Shown here: positions 16,618 to 25,434 of the stretch, one piece after another
Position numbering within the stretch: the first letter of the stretch is position 1
Layout: the number at the start of each line of letters is the position of its first letter
Position numbers and translations under genes: made by a program
Assembly (NCBI RefSeq): GCF_030684675.1
Contig: NZ_JAUXXZ010000016.1
Span: forward strand, 62,001 to 126,000
Reading direction: 5' to 3'
Length of the DNA: 64,000 nucleotides
DNA from: Daejeonella sp.
Lineage (GTDB): Bacteria; Bacteroidota; Bacteroidia; Sphingobacteriales; Sphingobacteriaceae
Notes under the pieces: generated by a model
Database searches by the model: none
Told to the model about the DNA's origin: nothing
Seen by the model: the letters and a program-made list of their open reading frames with translations, nothing else

Positions 16618-18933
16618 ATGAATAAATATATTTATTTCTTAGTTATTTTCCTGTTCTCCTTAGCTGCAAATGCACAAAAGGTCGGTCTTGTTTTTAGCGG
16701 AGGAGGTGCAAAAGGATTAGCACATATCGGAGTCCTGAAGGCTCTTGAAGAAAACAATATCCCAATTGACTATATCGTAGGCACCTCGATGGGTGGGATT
16801 GTCGGCGGAATGTATGCCTCAGGTTACAGTCCCGAAGAAATTGAAACCATTGCCCTCAGCCCTGATTTTCAAAACTGGGTAAGTGGCCATTACAAAAATG
16901 AATACCGCTATTTCTATAATAAAAAGCCTGAAAACCCTTCATTTATAACCGCCAAATTACAGGTAGATACCGGATTTCAAGTCAAGTTACGTTCCAACCT
17001 GATTAATGACATCCCATTGAATTTTGCATTGCTCGAGCTTTATGGACAGGCCTCAGCAATCGCAAAAGACGATTTTAATCATCTTTTTGTACCATTCAGG
17101 TGCATCGTTGCGGATGTATTTTCACAAAAAATGATCCCGGTTTCAAATGGAAATCTGGCAGAAGCTATTCGGGGGACCTTTACTGTACCCCTTGTCTACC
17201 GTCCTATTAAAGTGAATGATAAGTATGTATTTGATGGCGGTTTGTACAATAATTTTCCGGTGGATGTGCTCAAGAAAGATTTCGAACCTGATTATATTAT
17301 TGGAACCAATGTTTCTTCCAAGACCTTCAGCGAATATCCTAAAGAAAATGATGAAAAATTAATGAACCGTTTTCTGGTATATATGTTCCTGTCAAAAACT
17401 GACTCATCTGCAATAGGAAAAAATGGAACCTATATTCAGCCTGATCTTGAAGAATATTCTACCACTAATTTCTCACCAGTGGCAGAACTAATTAAAAAGG
17501 GGTATGAAGCAGCTCTAGCAAATATTCCTGCGATTAAAAAATCGATTTCAAGAGAAATTACTAAAGATGAACTGAATAAAAAAAGAGCAGCTTTTAAGGG
17601 GCGTTTAGGGTTTCTGGAGTTCAACAATATAATTGCAAGCGGAGTAAATTCAAAGCAGAAAGATTATGTAGAGCGGGTTATTGAGAATACTATTGATGTA
17701 TTTAGCAGTCTGGAAGAGGTTAAAAAAGGATATTACAAATTAGTCGCGGATGATAATTTCGAGACTGTTTATCCGAGAATAAAATACGAATCTGAGAAGG
17801 ATCTATATAATTTCGAGGTACAGGTTCAACCTGAAAAAAACTTCAAAATAGATTTTGGGGGTGCTATTTCAACCAGGCCAATCAGTAATGCTTATGTAGG
17901 TTTACAGTATAACTATCTGAGAAAGAAGTCTTATACCTTCTCTGCCAATTTTTATGCAGGAGGATTTTATGAATCTGCTCAAACAAGTGCACGTGTAGAT
18001 TTCCCGAGCAAACTTCCAGTATATCTGGAAGCAGAGATGACCTATAACCACTGGAACTATTTCAACAAAAGTCAGATCTTTATTCAGAACATAAAACCCT
18101 CCTTTATTGAGCAATCAGATCGCAGAATCGTTTTGAAGCTCGGAATACCATTTACCAAAAATGGAAAACTGGAAGCTCAGGCAGGATTTATAAGCTTCGA
18201 TGATCAGTATAGCCCAAATCAGCGATTTACCTTTGGAGATATCATGGACTTCAACAGTTTTAATGGTTTAATGGGCTCATTGAATTATACCCGGAATTCA
18301 TTAAATCGAAGACAATATGCAAGCAGCGGGTCATCTATTCAGGTTGGAATTAACATGTATTCAGGCACTGAATCATATTCCCCCGGAAATATCTTCAGGG
18401 AAGAACCAGGGTTTACCAGAATACAGAATACAAAAACCAATCGTGAATGGATAAAAGCTATGATTAGCAGGGAATCCTATGTTTTAAACTCAAAAATCTA
18501 TTCATTAGGCTTCTTAACAGAAGCAGTATTTAGCAATAAACCGCTATTCAGTACATACAAGTCAACCTTATTGAGTGCCCCGGCATTCAATCCCCTACAG
18601 GATTCAAAATCCTCGTACATTGAAAATTTCAGGGCGAATTCTTATGGGGCTTTTGGCATGAAAAATGTATTTCACCTGTATAAAAAGCTTGATTTACGGG
18701 CAGAAGGATATATTTTCCAGCCGTTCAAAGTATTTCAGTTAGATAATTTACAATCAGTTAGTTATGCTGGTATATTTACAAAAAGCTATTATGCTGCTAC
18801 TGCCGGACTTGTTTATAATACGCTTGCAGGACCGCTAAGTTTAAGCCTCAATCATTATTCTGAGGAGCAAAAACGATTTGGACTAATGTTTCATATCGGA
18901 TTTTTAATTTATAATAAACGATCATTCGAATGA
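16618..18933 (+). CDS. Patatin-like phospholipase with C-terminal outer-membrane beta-barrel
   Basis: 771 residues from ATG 16618 (an in-frame TTG at 16603 is less likely because it precedes the signal peptide). The signal peptide ends A-N-A-Q. The patatin domain follows: oxyanion loop G-G-G-A-K-G, nucleophile Ser57 in G-T-S-M-G, catalytic Asp206 in F-D-G-G. A POTRA-like middle (about 310-410) and a 16-strand BamA-type barrel (about 420-771, ending in aromatic-rich strands) complete the protein. This matches the PlpD/type Vd architecture, in which the barrel places or secretes the lipase. The stop overlaps the next start (ATGA). Confidence 0.9.
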   Translation: MNKYIYFLVIFLFSLAANAQKVGLVFSGGGAKGLAHIGVLKALEENNIPIDYIVGTSMGGIVGGMYASGYSPEEIETIALSPDFQNWVSGHYKNEYRYFYNKKPENPSFITAKLQVDTGFQVKLRSNLINDIPLNFALLELYGQASAIAKDDFNHLFVPFRCIVADVFSQKMIPVSNGNLAEAIRGTFTVPLVYRPIKVNDKYVFDGGLYNNFPVDVLKKDFEPDYIIGTNVSSKTFSEYPKENDEKLMNRFLVYMFLSKTDSSAIGKNGTYIQPDLEEYSTTNFSPVAELIKKGYEAALANIPAIKKSISREITKDELNKKRAAFKGRLGFLEFNNIIASGVNSKQKDYVERVIENTIDVFSSLEEVKKGYYKLVADDNFETVYPRIKYESEKDLYNFEVQVQPEKNFKIDFGGAISTRPISNAYVGLQYNYLRKKSYTFSANFYAGGFYESAQTSARVDFPSKLPVYLEAEMTYNHWNYFNKSQIFIQNIKPSFIEQSDRRIVLKLGIPFTKNGKLEAQAGFISFDDQYSPNQRFTFGDIMDFNSFNGLMGSLNYTRNSLNRRQYASSGSSIQVGINMYSGTESYSPGNIFREEPGFTRIQNTKTNREWIKAMISRESYVLNSKIYSLGFLTEAVFSNKPLFSTYKSTLLSAPAFNPLQDSKSSYIENFRANSYGAFGMKNVFHLYKKLDLRAEGYIFQPFKVFQLDNLQSVSYAGIFTKSYYAATAGLVYNTLAGPLSLSLNHYSEEQKRFGLMFHIGFLIYNKRSFE

Positions 18934-19490
18934 GATTAATCAAACTTGCACTGTTTTCACTTTCAATACTATTAATTTGTGAATCAGCATACACTCAAAG
19001 CAACACAATTGCCGGAACAGAGATTACAATCAACAATTTTATTGTTAAGGAAAACCTCTATAAGAACAATCAGTTAGCAATTATTGCTGCAGATTCGGTT
19101 GATAAGCCGATTGAAAATCTGAGCGGTACATTTAAGTTCAGCATCAACGGATTTGAGCAGGAACTAAAATTCAATAATGGGGCCGCAGTTGTCCCACAGC
19201 CTATAAGCAAATCAACGTTTATTTATGTAAGGCATGAAAATGAATCCGGAAATCGGGGCAAATTATATTATGTGATTAAAAAATATGATATGATTAACCC
19301 CATAAAAATTAGTTGGCTGGTATTGGTGCTTGTACCTGCCCTAATTATTTTACTCGCTATGATGTTCAGAAAGTTTATAATAATCGCCGGAATTTTACTT
19401 ATTGTAATGTTTTACTTCAATACAAGTAATGGACTGAAGATCTCTACATTTTTTGATACGGTATTTGATGGACTTAAGAACTTATTTTAG
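18930..19490 (+). CDS. Hypothetical membrane-anchored protein coupled to the patatin-barrel gene
   Basis: 186 residues, unrecognised. It has an N-terminal signal peptide (ending Y-T-Q), a beta-rich periplasmic region of about 100 residues and two hydrophobic C-terminal segments (about 128-148 and 150-165). The ATG overlaps the stop of the patatin gene by 4 bp, so translation is probably coupled. It might hold or chaperone the patatin-barrel protein from the inner membrane; that is inference from position only. Confidence 0.6.
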   Translation: MRLIKLALFSLSILLICESAYTQSNTIAGTEITINNFIVKENLYKNNQLAIIAADSVDKPIENLSGTFKFSINGFEQELKFNNGAAVVPQPISKSTFIYVRHENESGNRGKLYYVIKKYDMINPIKISWLVLVLVPALIILLAMMFRKFIIIAGILLIVMFYFNTSNGLKISTFFDTVFDGLKNLF

Positions 19491-19537
19491 GTAAAAGGCA
19501 ATATTAGTTTAAGAAACTGAAGACAATCTTTCTATCT

Positions 19538-19808
19538 TAACCTGAGTTTGATATAAGGAAGGGTAAAAAATGCGATTATAATTGGTCAGATAAGGCTCTG
19601 GAGCTACAATGATTAGATTTTGGAAATCAATACCTGTGAGTTATAGGCTGGTTCAGTCCTTTCCTACGGAGTATTTCCAGCAAGAAATCGCGTTCTGGTT
19701 CAAATTACGAATAGCCGGAAGATACCTCCTCCGGCAAGGTTTATTTTAGCCGGGGCTGTTTTTCATCGGAACGGCCCGGCAACAGGACCATCTATCGAAC
19801 TCAGGTTA
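19538..19808. mobile_element. MITE-like element, copy 2
   Basis: 271 bp, the shortest copy, with the best terminal inverted repeats: TAACCTGAGTTTGATA at the left and the reverse complement of TAACCTGAGTTCGATA at the right. TCT flanks both ends. The interior matches copies 1 and 3 (ATTGGTCAGATAAGGCTCTG, CGGCAAGGTTTATTTTA, hairpin GCCGGA...TCCGGC at 19714-19735). It fills the gap between two convergent genes and has no coding capacity. Confidence 0.8.
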
Positions 19809-19836
19809 TCTTATATCTAACTACTAAATACTAAAA

Positions 19837-22212
19837 CTAAAACGGCATTCCAATTCCAAAATTATACTGTACAAAGCGATAAACATCAGGTCGATGTGTA
19901 CTGGCATAATTATCTTTAAATTCCTTTTTATTGAATAGGTATTTTATCACATATTGGTCTGAACCAGTGAATTGTGGATCTTTTAATTTAACTCCTGCGT
20001 CAAGTCTGAACACAAAATAATTGAGATCGAAACGTAAACCAGCTCCCACACCTACCGCAAGTTGGTTGAAAAATTGATTGAATTTAAATTCACCACCCGG
20101 ATTTTCGACACTTGCCTTTCTCCTCCAAATATTACCAAAGTCAGTAAATGTGGCACCTTTTACCTTTGCACCCATGAAACTATTAACAATTTTAAACCTA
20201 TACTCAAGATTCCCTTCCAGCTTATATTCACCTAACTGATCCAGATTTCGAAGGTTTGCTCTGAGAGTATCTGCCTTCCCATCTGTTCCCAATACAGCCC
20301 TGTTATAATTACCGGGGCCTAAAGTACGTGCCTGCCATGCCCTAACTCCACTTGATCCTCCGGCAAAAAAGTTTTTTTCAAAGGTAAGCTGATCACTATT
20401 TCCATAGGCCAGACCAATTCCAGGATTCAAACGCGCGACGAATTGCTTATCGCCACCCAAATAGCGGTAGTACCGTATATCCAATTCGGTTTTTACATAT
20501 TGCTGATAGGGTAAGCCGAAAATAGTTCTAAATCCATCAGCATCCCTTTTAAATTTGATCAGCTTATCAAGAATACCAAGTGAATTTCCGGCTAAGTCAA
20601 CCGACCCCCTGAAAAACAGAAAATTATTGTAATTATCGAGTCTGTTGGCATTATAAGTGAAAGCATATTGGCTACCTAAATTGAAAAATTGACGGTCATT
20701 CGTTTTAACATACAGTCCAAATCCACGTTGTAATAAACTATCTCTAAACACAGGGTCAAGTACACCCTTTCTAAACTCAATATTGATTGGGGTATACGAA
20801 TGAAGTTTGGATTTGGTCTCTACCCAGTCGTAGGTAATGGAATTTATAAATACCCGGCTTCTGAAAGCAGCCCGCTGGTCAAATGATTGCATGCTGCTGG
20901 ATATTGTAGTATGAGGCATTCCATTTCTCCCTATATCCGGAATTCTAAAAGGGACAAGCAATTTTGGCAGGATCAGATTAATTCCGAGCTGAAGATCCCT
21001 GCTGAAAACCCGATCCAGGATTTTTTTATCAGAGGTAGCATCGAATAAAACACCGTATTTTGCTTTTACCTCAAGAAGCTCGGCTCCTCCGAAAAGATTT
21101 CTGTTTGTATAGGTATTCCCAATGTTAAATCCGTTCCGCCCCGAGTTAAAGGTGTACTCACCCTCAATTCTATTGCTCATCCGCTTCAGAGGTGAAATAT
21201 CATATCTGGGATTAAGCTTATTTGTACTGTCGCTGGTTTTAGTATAATCAATTTTCAGGTTTCTGAAAACATTCAGATCATAAAGCCTGTCATAAGTAAG
21301 TTCTTCATTTTCAATATTATATATATCATCCTTTTTCAAAAAGATATATTTCTTTATCGGTTTTGGCTTGAATTTGCCGGAGTAATCGATAAAACGAAAC
21401 TGTGAGTCCACCTGCAGGGTATCTGCCTTTAATCCTTCAAACTTACCTTCACTGGCCCGAATGGTTACCTGACTGTTATTAATAGTATAAACCTGGTGTG
21501 CCAACTTCCCTTCGGGATTGGTAAGAAACAACTTCAGATCTGCCTGACTGTCGGATAAATTACTGTCAACATCAAATCTTACATACTGACGAACATAGTC
21601 GAAATACCCATTTTTCTTCATCATCCGGTAAATCTGTTCGCGTTCTAAGGCAAGGGAATCTGAATCAAAGCGATTGCCTTCACGCATCCTACTGAAACTC
21701 TCCCGATTTTTTTCATAGATCGCTAAAACGGCAGAATCCGCAATTTTATATTCTATTTTTCTGATTTTAAATTCAGGCCCCTGAGTAGCTACAAATTTGA
21801 TAATTGCATGTTTATCCTTAACTTCTATTTCACTCTTAACTTTGGCATTGAAAAACCCTTTGGTAGCCAGAAATTTTTCTATCTGAACTCTGGATATCTC
21901 CACCAGAGAACTGTCAAGCAGGTGTGGAGCTTCCCCAATGGCCTTAACCTTGTCTGTTCTGTATTTACCATTTCTTGTATTGAAGGTATTATATAATGCC
22001 AGATTCAATCGTGAGTTTGTGCGAATATCACTTTGCACAAAGGTTAATGCAGTTTCTTTAAATTGCTTATCCACCCCTGTCAGTTCAACCTTTTTCACAA
22101 GAGCCTGATCTTCGGCAAGATATCGGGTTGCATTACACGAGCCTAGGATTAATATAATCAAAAGCAGTATACTTGTAAGTAAGGAACTACGGTAGATAAA
22201 GTATGATCTCAA
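19837..22212 (-). CDS. tamL: TamL-type lipidated BamA/TamA family outer-membrane protein
   Basis: 791 residues starting at a TTG codon (complement of 22210-22212); no ATG gives a complete signal peptide. The signal ends in the lipobox I-L-G-S-C, followed by N-A-T-R-Y-L, typical of Bacteroidota TamL lipoproteins. POTRA-like repeats cover about 35-330 and a BamA-type beta-barrel covers about 340-791, including the G-G-S-S-G-V-R-A-W region corresponding to the conserved VRGF motif of Omp85 proteins. TamL is the lipidated Bacteroidota counterpart of TamA and works with TamB in outer-membrane biogenesis. No full TamB is adjacent, only an 804-residue AsmA-like protein at 25435. The start overlaps the divergent TrmH gene by 10 bp. 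Confidence 0.85.
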   Translation of the reverse strand: MRSYFIYRSSLLTSILLLIILILGSCNATRYLAEDQALVKKVELTGVDKQFKETALTFVQSDIRTNSRLNLALYNTFNTRNGKYRTDKVKAIGEAPHLLDSSLVEISRVQIEKFLATKGFFNAKVKSEIEVKDKHAIIKFVATQGPEFKIRKIEYKIADSAVLAIYEKNRESFSRMREGNRFDSDSLALEREQIYRMMKKNGYFDYVRQYVRFDVDSNLSDSQADLKLFLTNPEGKLAHQVYTINNSQVTIRASEGKFEGLKADTLQVDSQFRFIDYSGKFKPKPIKKYIFLKKDDIYNIENEELTYDRLYDLNVFRNLKIDYTKTSDSTNKLNPRYDISPLKRMSNRIEGEYTFNSGRNGFNIGNTYTNRNLFGGAELLEVKAKYGVLFDATSDKKILDRVFSRDLQLGINLILPKLLVPFRIPDIGRNGMPHTTISSSMQSFDQRAAFRSRVFINSITYDWVETKSKLHSYTPINIEFRKGVLDPVFRDSLLQRGFGLYVKTNDRQFFNLGSQYAFTYNANRLDNYNNFLFFRGSVDLAGNSLGILDKLIKFKRDADGFRTIFGLPYQQYVKTELDIRYYRYLGGDKQFVARLNPGIGLAYGNSDQLTFEKNFFAGGSSGVRAWQARTLGPGNYNRAVLGTDGKADTLRANLRNLDQLGEYKLEGNLEYRFKIVNSFMGAKVKGATFTDFGNIWRRKASVENPGGEFKFNQFFNQLAVGVGAGLRFDLNYFVFRLDAGVKLKDPQFTGSDQYVIKYLFNKKEFKDNYASTHRPDVYRFVQYNFGIGMPF

Positions 22213-22946
22213 AGTCTCAAATAAGTTTTATAAAATCTTTACATCAAAAAAAAATCAGAAAAGAACTGGGCCTTTTCATTGTTGAAGGCTTAAAATCAAT
22301 TCAGGAATTTATAAATTCTGATTATGTTGTTGATTCTGTCTATTACACAGAAAATTTGATGCCAAAGTTGGGCAATTTATCACGAAATTTAAAGTTAGTT
22401 GAAATTACTGAATCAGAATTATCGAGAATAAGTGCATTAAGCACTCCACAGGCAATACTTGCAGTTGTTCAGATACCCAAACAAAGTGATTTAAACATAA
22501 AAAAACTTGTTGGGTCATTCCTTATAGCCCTGGATGGCATACAAGATCCGGGCAATTTGGGCACGATTATTCGCACTGCAGATTGGTTTGGATTGAACAC
22601 GATTTTATGTTCAATGGATACTGCTGAAGCATATAATCCTAAAGTAGTGCAGGCCAGTATGGGATCATTGTCGCGGGTGAATATTATCTATACAGCTCTT
22701 GGAGACTTTCTGAGTCAGACTAATCTTCCGGTTTACGGCGCTTTACTCGATGGGAAGTCAATTTACGAAACCCATTTCGGAGAGGAAGGAATTATATTAC
22801 TGGGTAATGAAGGGAAGGGAATTAGTGATCAACTTCAAAGCAGAATCAATTATCCGGTTACGATTCCAAGGTATGGAAAAGCTGAATCTCTTAATGTTGC
22901 CATTTCAGCGTCTATCTTTTGTTCAGAATTAAGAAGAAAATCATAA
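22203..22946 (+). CDS. TrmH/SpoU family RNA 2'-O-methyltransferase
   Basis: 247 residues. An N-terminal substrate-binding domain (K-E-L-G-L-F-I-V-E-G-L-K-S) precedes the SPOUT knot with its three motifs: L-D-G-I-Q-D-P-G-N-L-G-T-I-I-R-T-A, L-L-G-N-E-G-K-G-I and I-P-R-Y-G-K-A-E-S-L-N-V-A-I-S. These enzymes use SAM to methylate ribose 2'-OH in rRNA or tRNA. The precise target nucleotide is not predictable. The start overlaps the divergent tamL start, and tRNA-Cys follows 53 bp downstream. Confidence 0.9.
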   Translation: MISKSQISFIKSLHQKKIRKELGLFIVEGLKSIQEFINSDYVVDSVYYTENLMPKLGNLSRNLKLVEITESELSRISALSTPQAILAVVQIPKQSDLNIKKLVGSFLIALDGIQDPGNLGTIIRTADWFGLNTILCSMDTAEAYNPKVVQASMGSLSRVNIIYTALGDFLSQTNLPVYGALLDGKSIYETHFGEEGIILLGNEGKGISDQLQSRINYPVTIPRYGKAESLNVAISASIFCSELRRKS

Positions 22947-22952
22947 AATTTG

Positions 22953-22982
22953 TTGGGTAGCAATAATTAATTGCTACTTTTG
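22953..22982 (+). promoter_or_regulatory. Promoter of tRNA-Cys and the downstream small gene
   Basis: TTG (22953-22955) and TACTTTTG (22975-22982) are separated by 19 bp, a full consensus match, 17 bp before the tRNA. Confidence 0.75.
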
Positions 22983-22999
22983 CATTCCTTAATACATAA

Positions 23000-23070
23000 G
23001 GTCGGGTGGCCGAGTGGCTAGGCAGAGGTCTGCAAAACCTTTTACAGCGGTTCGAACCCGCTCCTGACCT
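23000..23070 (+). tRNA. tRNA-Cys (anticodon GCA)
   Basis: 71 nt. The acceptor GGTCGGG pairs with CCTGACC (one G-U), the anticodon loop CTGCAAA carries GCA, and the T arm contains TTCGAAC. The D arm TGGCCGAGTGGCTAGGCA is standard. Confidence 0.93.
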
Positions 23071-23095
23071 CAATTAAAATATTAAATTTAAAACC

Positions 23096-23278
23096 ATGGG
23101 TGTTACACGTTTAAAGAGAAAAGACAGAAAAAATAAAACTACTTCACGTTTAGAAGTTCAGTTTTTGAAATTAGGCCGGAATATTGAAACCGGAAGCCGT
23201 TCAGCAGAATCTGCTACCGGACAAATAGCTAAAAACAATGCGGTTCTTGCTGCTATTGAAGCTGCTGCTAAGAAATAA
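23096..23278 (+). CDS. Conserved small basic protein downstream of tRNA-Cys
   Basis: 60 residues with a strongly basic N-terminal half (M-G-V-T-R-L-K-R-K-D-R-K-N-K) and an Ala-rich helical C-terminus. It has no signal or membrane segment. I recognise the N-terminal pattern as recurring in small hypothetical proteins of Bacteroidota, but no function is known to me. A nucleic-acid- or ribosome-binding role is only suggested by charge. It begins 25 bp after tRNA-Cys with no promoter between, so it is probably on the tRNA transcript, which ends at the terminator at 23300. Confidence 0.75.
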   Translation: MGVTRLKRKDRKNKTTSRLEVQFLKLGRNIETGSRSAESATGQIAKNNAVLAAIEAAAKK

Positions 23279-23299
23279 TTAGCTAAATTGAAATATTCA

Positions 23300-23330
23300 A
23301 TCCTGGTCTTTTCAGATCAGGATTTTTTTT
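23300..23330 (+). terminator. Terminator after the tRNA-Cys/small protein unit
   Basis: A stem of nine pairs, ATCCTGGTC/GATCAGGAT (one G-U), with a 6-nt loop is followed by a run of T residues. Confidence 0.85.
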
Positions 23331-23414
23331 GCCCGGTAATTTCTAAAATTATACCGTTAAATAATTTTTCCGGGCATAATCATGCTCCAGTTTTTTTTCT
23401 GTTTAAATTCATTA

Positions 23415-23447
23415 AACGCTGACAGGGTTTAAAACCCTGTCTGCGTT
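23415..23447. repeat. GACAGGGTTT palindrome at the pyrD stop codon
   Basis: AACGC-T-GACAGGGTTT-AA-AAACCCTGTC-T-GCGTT is a near-perfect palindrome centred on the pyrD stop codon (23429-23431), so it encodes the end of the protein. Related palindromes end three frames at 48607-48667. Confidence 0.75.
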
Positions 23448-24463
23448 AACAAGCTCTTCAGTATTTTTTTGATCAGACCCGGGCCTTCATAAATAAATCC
23501 GGTATAGATCTGAATCAAAGATGCACCGGCCCTGATCTTCTCCAGAGCATCCTCGGGACTATGGATCCCCCCTACTCCAATTATTACAAAGCTTTTGCCA
23601 GATTGCTCAGAAAGATATCTGATCACCTCTGTAGACCGTTTAGTTAGAGGTTTACCACTGAGTCCACCGCTTTCGTGCTTTATCAATTCAGGTGCTGATA
23701 ATCCTTCTCTTGATATAGTAGTATTGGTAGCAATTACACCCGCTATTTTAGTTTCCTTAACAATCTCAATGATATCATCCAACTGAGAATTTGTAAGATC
23801 AGGCGCTATTTTTAAAAGAATCGGGCGAGATATATCGTTTTTTTTGTTTCGTTGTTGCAGAGTGTTCAATATGTTTTTAAGTGGTTCCTTCTCCTGTAAT
23901 TCGCGTAAACCAGGTGTATTAGGAGAACTTACATTGACAACAAAATAATCGACTACATCGAATAAACGATCAAAACACTTGATGTAATCATTAACCGCAT
24001 CTTCATTGGGCGTATGCTTATTCTTTCCAATATTTCCGCCAATAATCATTCCCTTCCTATCAATCCGCTTCAGACGGTCGGCAGCCACATCAACCCCTTG
24101 ATTATTAAAGCCCATCCGATTAATAAGGGCATCGTCTGATGGCAATCTGAACATTCTGGGTTTTTCATTGCCTGGTTGTGGCAAAGGAGTTACTGTACCA
24201 ATCTCTATAAAACCAAAACCAAATTCAGCAAGGTCCTCCACCATAGAAGCGTTTTTGTCAAAACCGGCTGCCAATCCAAGTTGATTTTTAAATTTCAAAC
24301 CCATTACCTCTCTTTCCAGACGCTTGTCTTCAAGCTGGAAAGAAGATTTCAATAATGACTTAACACCCCATATACGATTGACTCTGCGCAATCCCCCGGT
24401 CACCAGATGGTGAATAATTTCAGGGTCAAATTGGAATAATATGGGTTTGATCAGCTTATACAT
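23429..24463 (-). CDS. pyrD: Quinone-dependent dihydroorotate dehydrogenase (class 2)
   Basis: 344 residues, the normal class 2 length. An N-terminal membrane-associating extension precedes the FMN-binding TIM barrel, with [27 protein letters not shown] (the class 2 catalytic Ser lies in this loop), N-T-T and G-V-G-G-I. It oxidises dihydroorotate to orotate in pyrimidine synthesis and passes electrons to quinone at the inner membrane. The last residues (L-T-Q-T-G-F) are encoded by a palindromic repeat that recurs at the valS 3' end. Confidence 0.95.
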   Translation of the reverse strand: MYKLIKPILFQFDPEIIHHLVTGGLRRVNRIWGVKSLLKSSFQLEDKRLEREVMGLKFKNQLGLAAGFDKNASMVEDLAEFGFGFIEIGTVTPLPQPGNEKPRMFRLPSDDALINRMGFNNQGVDVAADRLKRIDRKGMIIGGNIGKNKHTPNEDAVNDYIKCFDRLFDVVDYFVVNVSSPNTPGLRELQEKEPLKNILNTLQQRNKKNDISRPILLKIAPDLTNSQLDDIIEIVKETKIAGVIATNTTISREGLSAPELIKHESGGLSGKPLTKRSTEVIRYLSEQSGKSFVIIGVGGIHSPEDALEKIRAGASLIQIYTGFIYEGPGLIKKILKSLLTQTGF

Positions 24464-24672
24464 GCAGCGAAGTTACAGGTTTGATTTATATTTTCATTTC
24501 CGGCTTTCGAAAAAACAAACCCTGTTTTAACATAATATTCCATTCTGAAAAATTCCTGCAGATCAAAATTCTTCGTAACAATTAAATTACTTAACAAAAT
24601 CTTAACACAGGCTTGCAATTTCATTATATATAATTTACATTACGATGACACTAGATTAATCGCAGAAGGAAA

Positions 24673-25422
24673 ATGGCTTTAACTGAACAAATGCAAGGCC
24701 AGGGAACATGGCTATTCAAACATCGTGGAGTATTACCACTTATCATTTTTGTGATTGGGGCAGGCCTGTTTTTAAAGAATGAATCGAATCCGGAGAACTG
24801 GATTCTTAAGGAAGAACTCCAGCATTATTTATACGAATTAAGTTGCCTGATTATATCTTTCTTAGGTTTCTTCATTCGGGTATATACAGTAGGTTACAGC
24901 CGCCCGAACACATCAGGGAGGAACACAAAGCAACAGGTAGCTGATGAGCTCAATACAAGCGGCATTTATTCTATTGTTAGGAATCCGCTCTATGTCGGCA
25001 ACTTCTTTATGTGGCTCGGAATAGCAATGCTGACCGGTAATTTCTGGTTCATAATTGCTTTTATTCTATTTTATTTTCTCTATTACGAAAGGATCATTTT
25101 TACAGAAGAGGAATTCCTGAAGAATAAATTCGGAGATACCTATTTGAATTGGGCAAAAAAAACGCCAATAATTATTCCCAGATTCAGCTCATTCGTAAAA
25201 TCCGAGTATAGTTTTAACTGGAAAAAAGTCTTACGTCAGGAAAAAAATGGATTTGCAGCTCTAATGATTATTTTTTGCCTTTTTGATATTGCAGGTGAAC
25301 TGATCAAAGAACAACCAAATATCAATGTAATCCTGCAATCGTTTGGAATATTTTCTGTTCTGACCTACTTCGTATTAAAGTTCATAAAATATAAAACAGA
25401 ATTGCTACAGGATCCTGTTTAA
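24673..25422 (+). CDS. Isoprenylcysteine carboxyl methyltransferase (ICMT)-like membrane methyltransferase
   Basis: 249 residues with about five hydrophobic segments. The ICMT/PEMT signature is clear: G-I-Y-S-I-V-R-N-P-L-Y-V-G-N, then Y-Y-E-R-I-I-F-T-E-E-E-F-L and F-G-D-T-Y. Bacterial members methylate lipids or other small membrane substrates using SAM. Lipid A phosphate methylation is known for related proteins, but the substrate here is open. A lone gene between pyrD (divergent) and the AsmA-like gene (convergent). Confidence 0.78.
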   Translation: MALTEQMQGQGTWLFKHRGVLPLIIFVIGAGLFLKNESNPENWILKEELQHYLYELSCLIISFLGFFIRVYTVGYSRPNTSGRNTKQQVADELNTSGIYSIVRNPLYVGNFFMWLGIAMLTGNFWFIIAFILFYFLYYERIIFTEEEFLKNKFGDTYLNWAKKTPIIIPRFSSFVKSEYSFNWKKVLRQEKNGFAALMIIFCLFDIAGELIKEQPNINVILQSFGIFSVLTYFVLKFIKYKTELLQDPV

Positions 25423-25434
25423 ATCTAGGGAATA

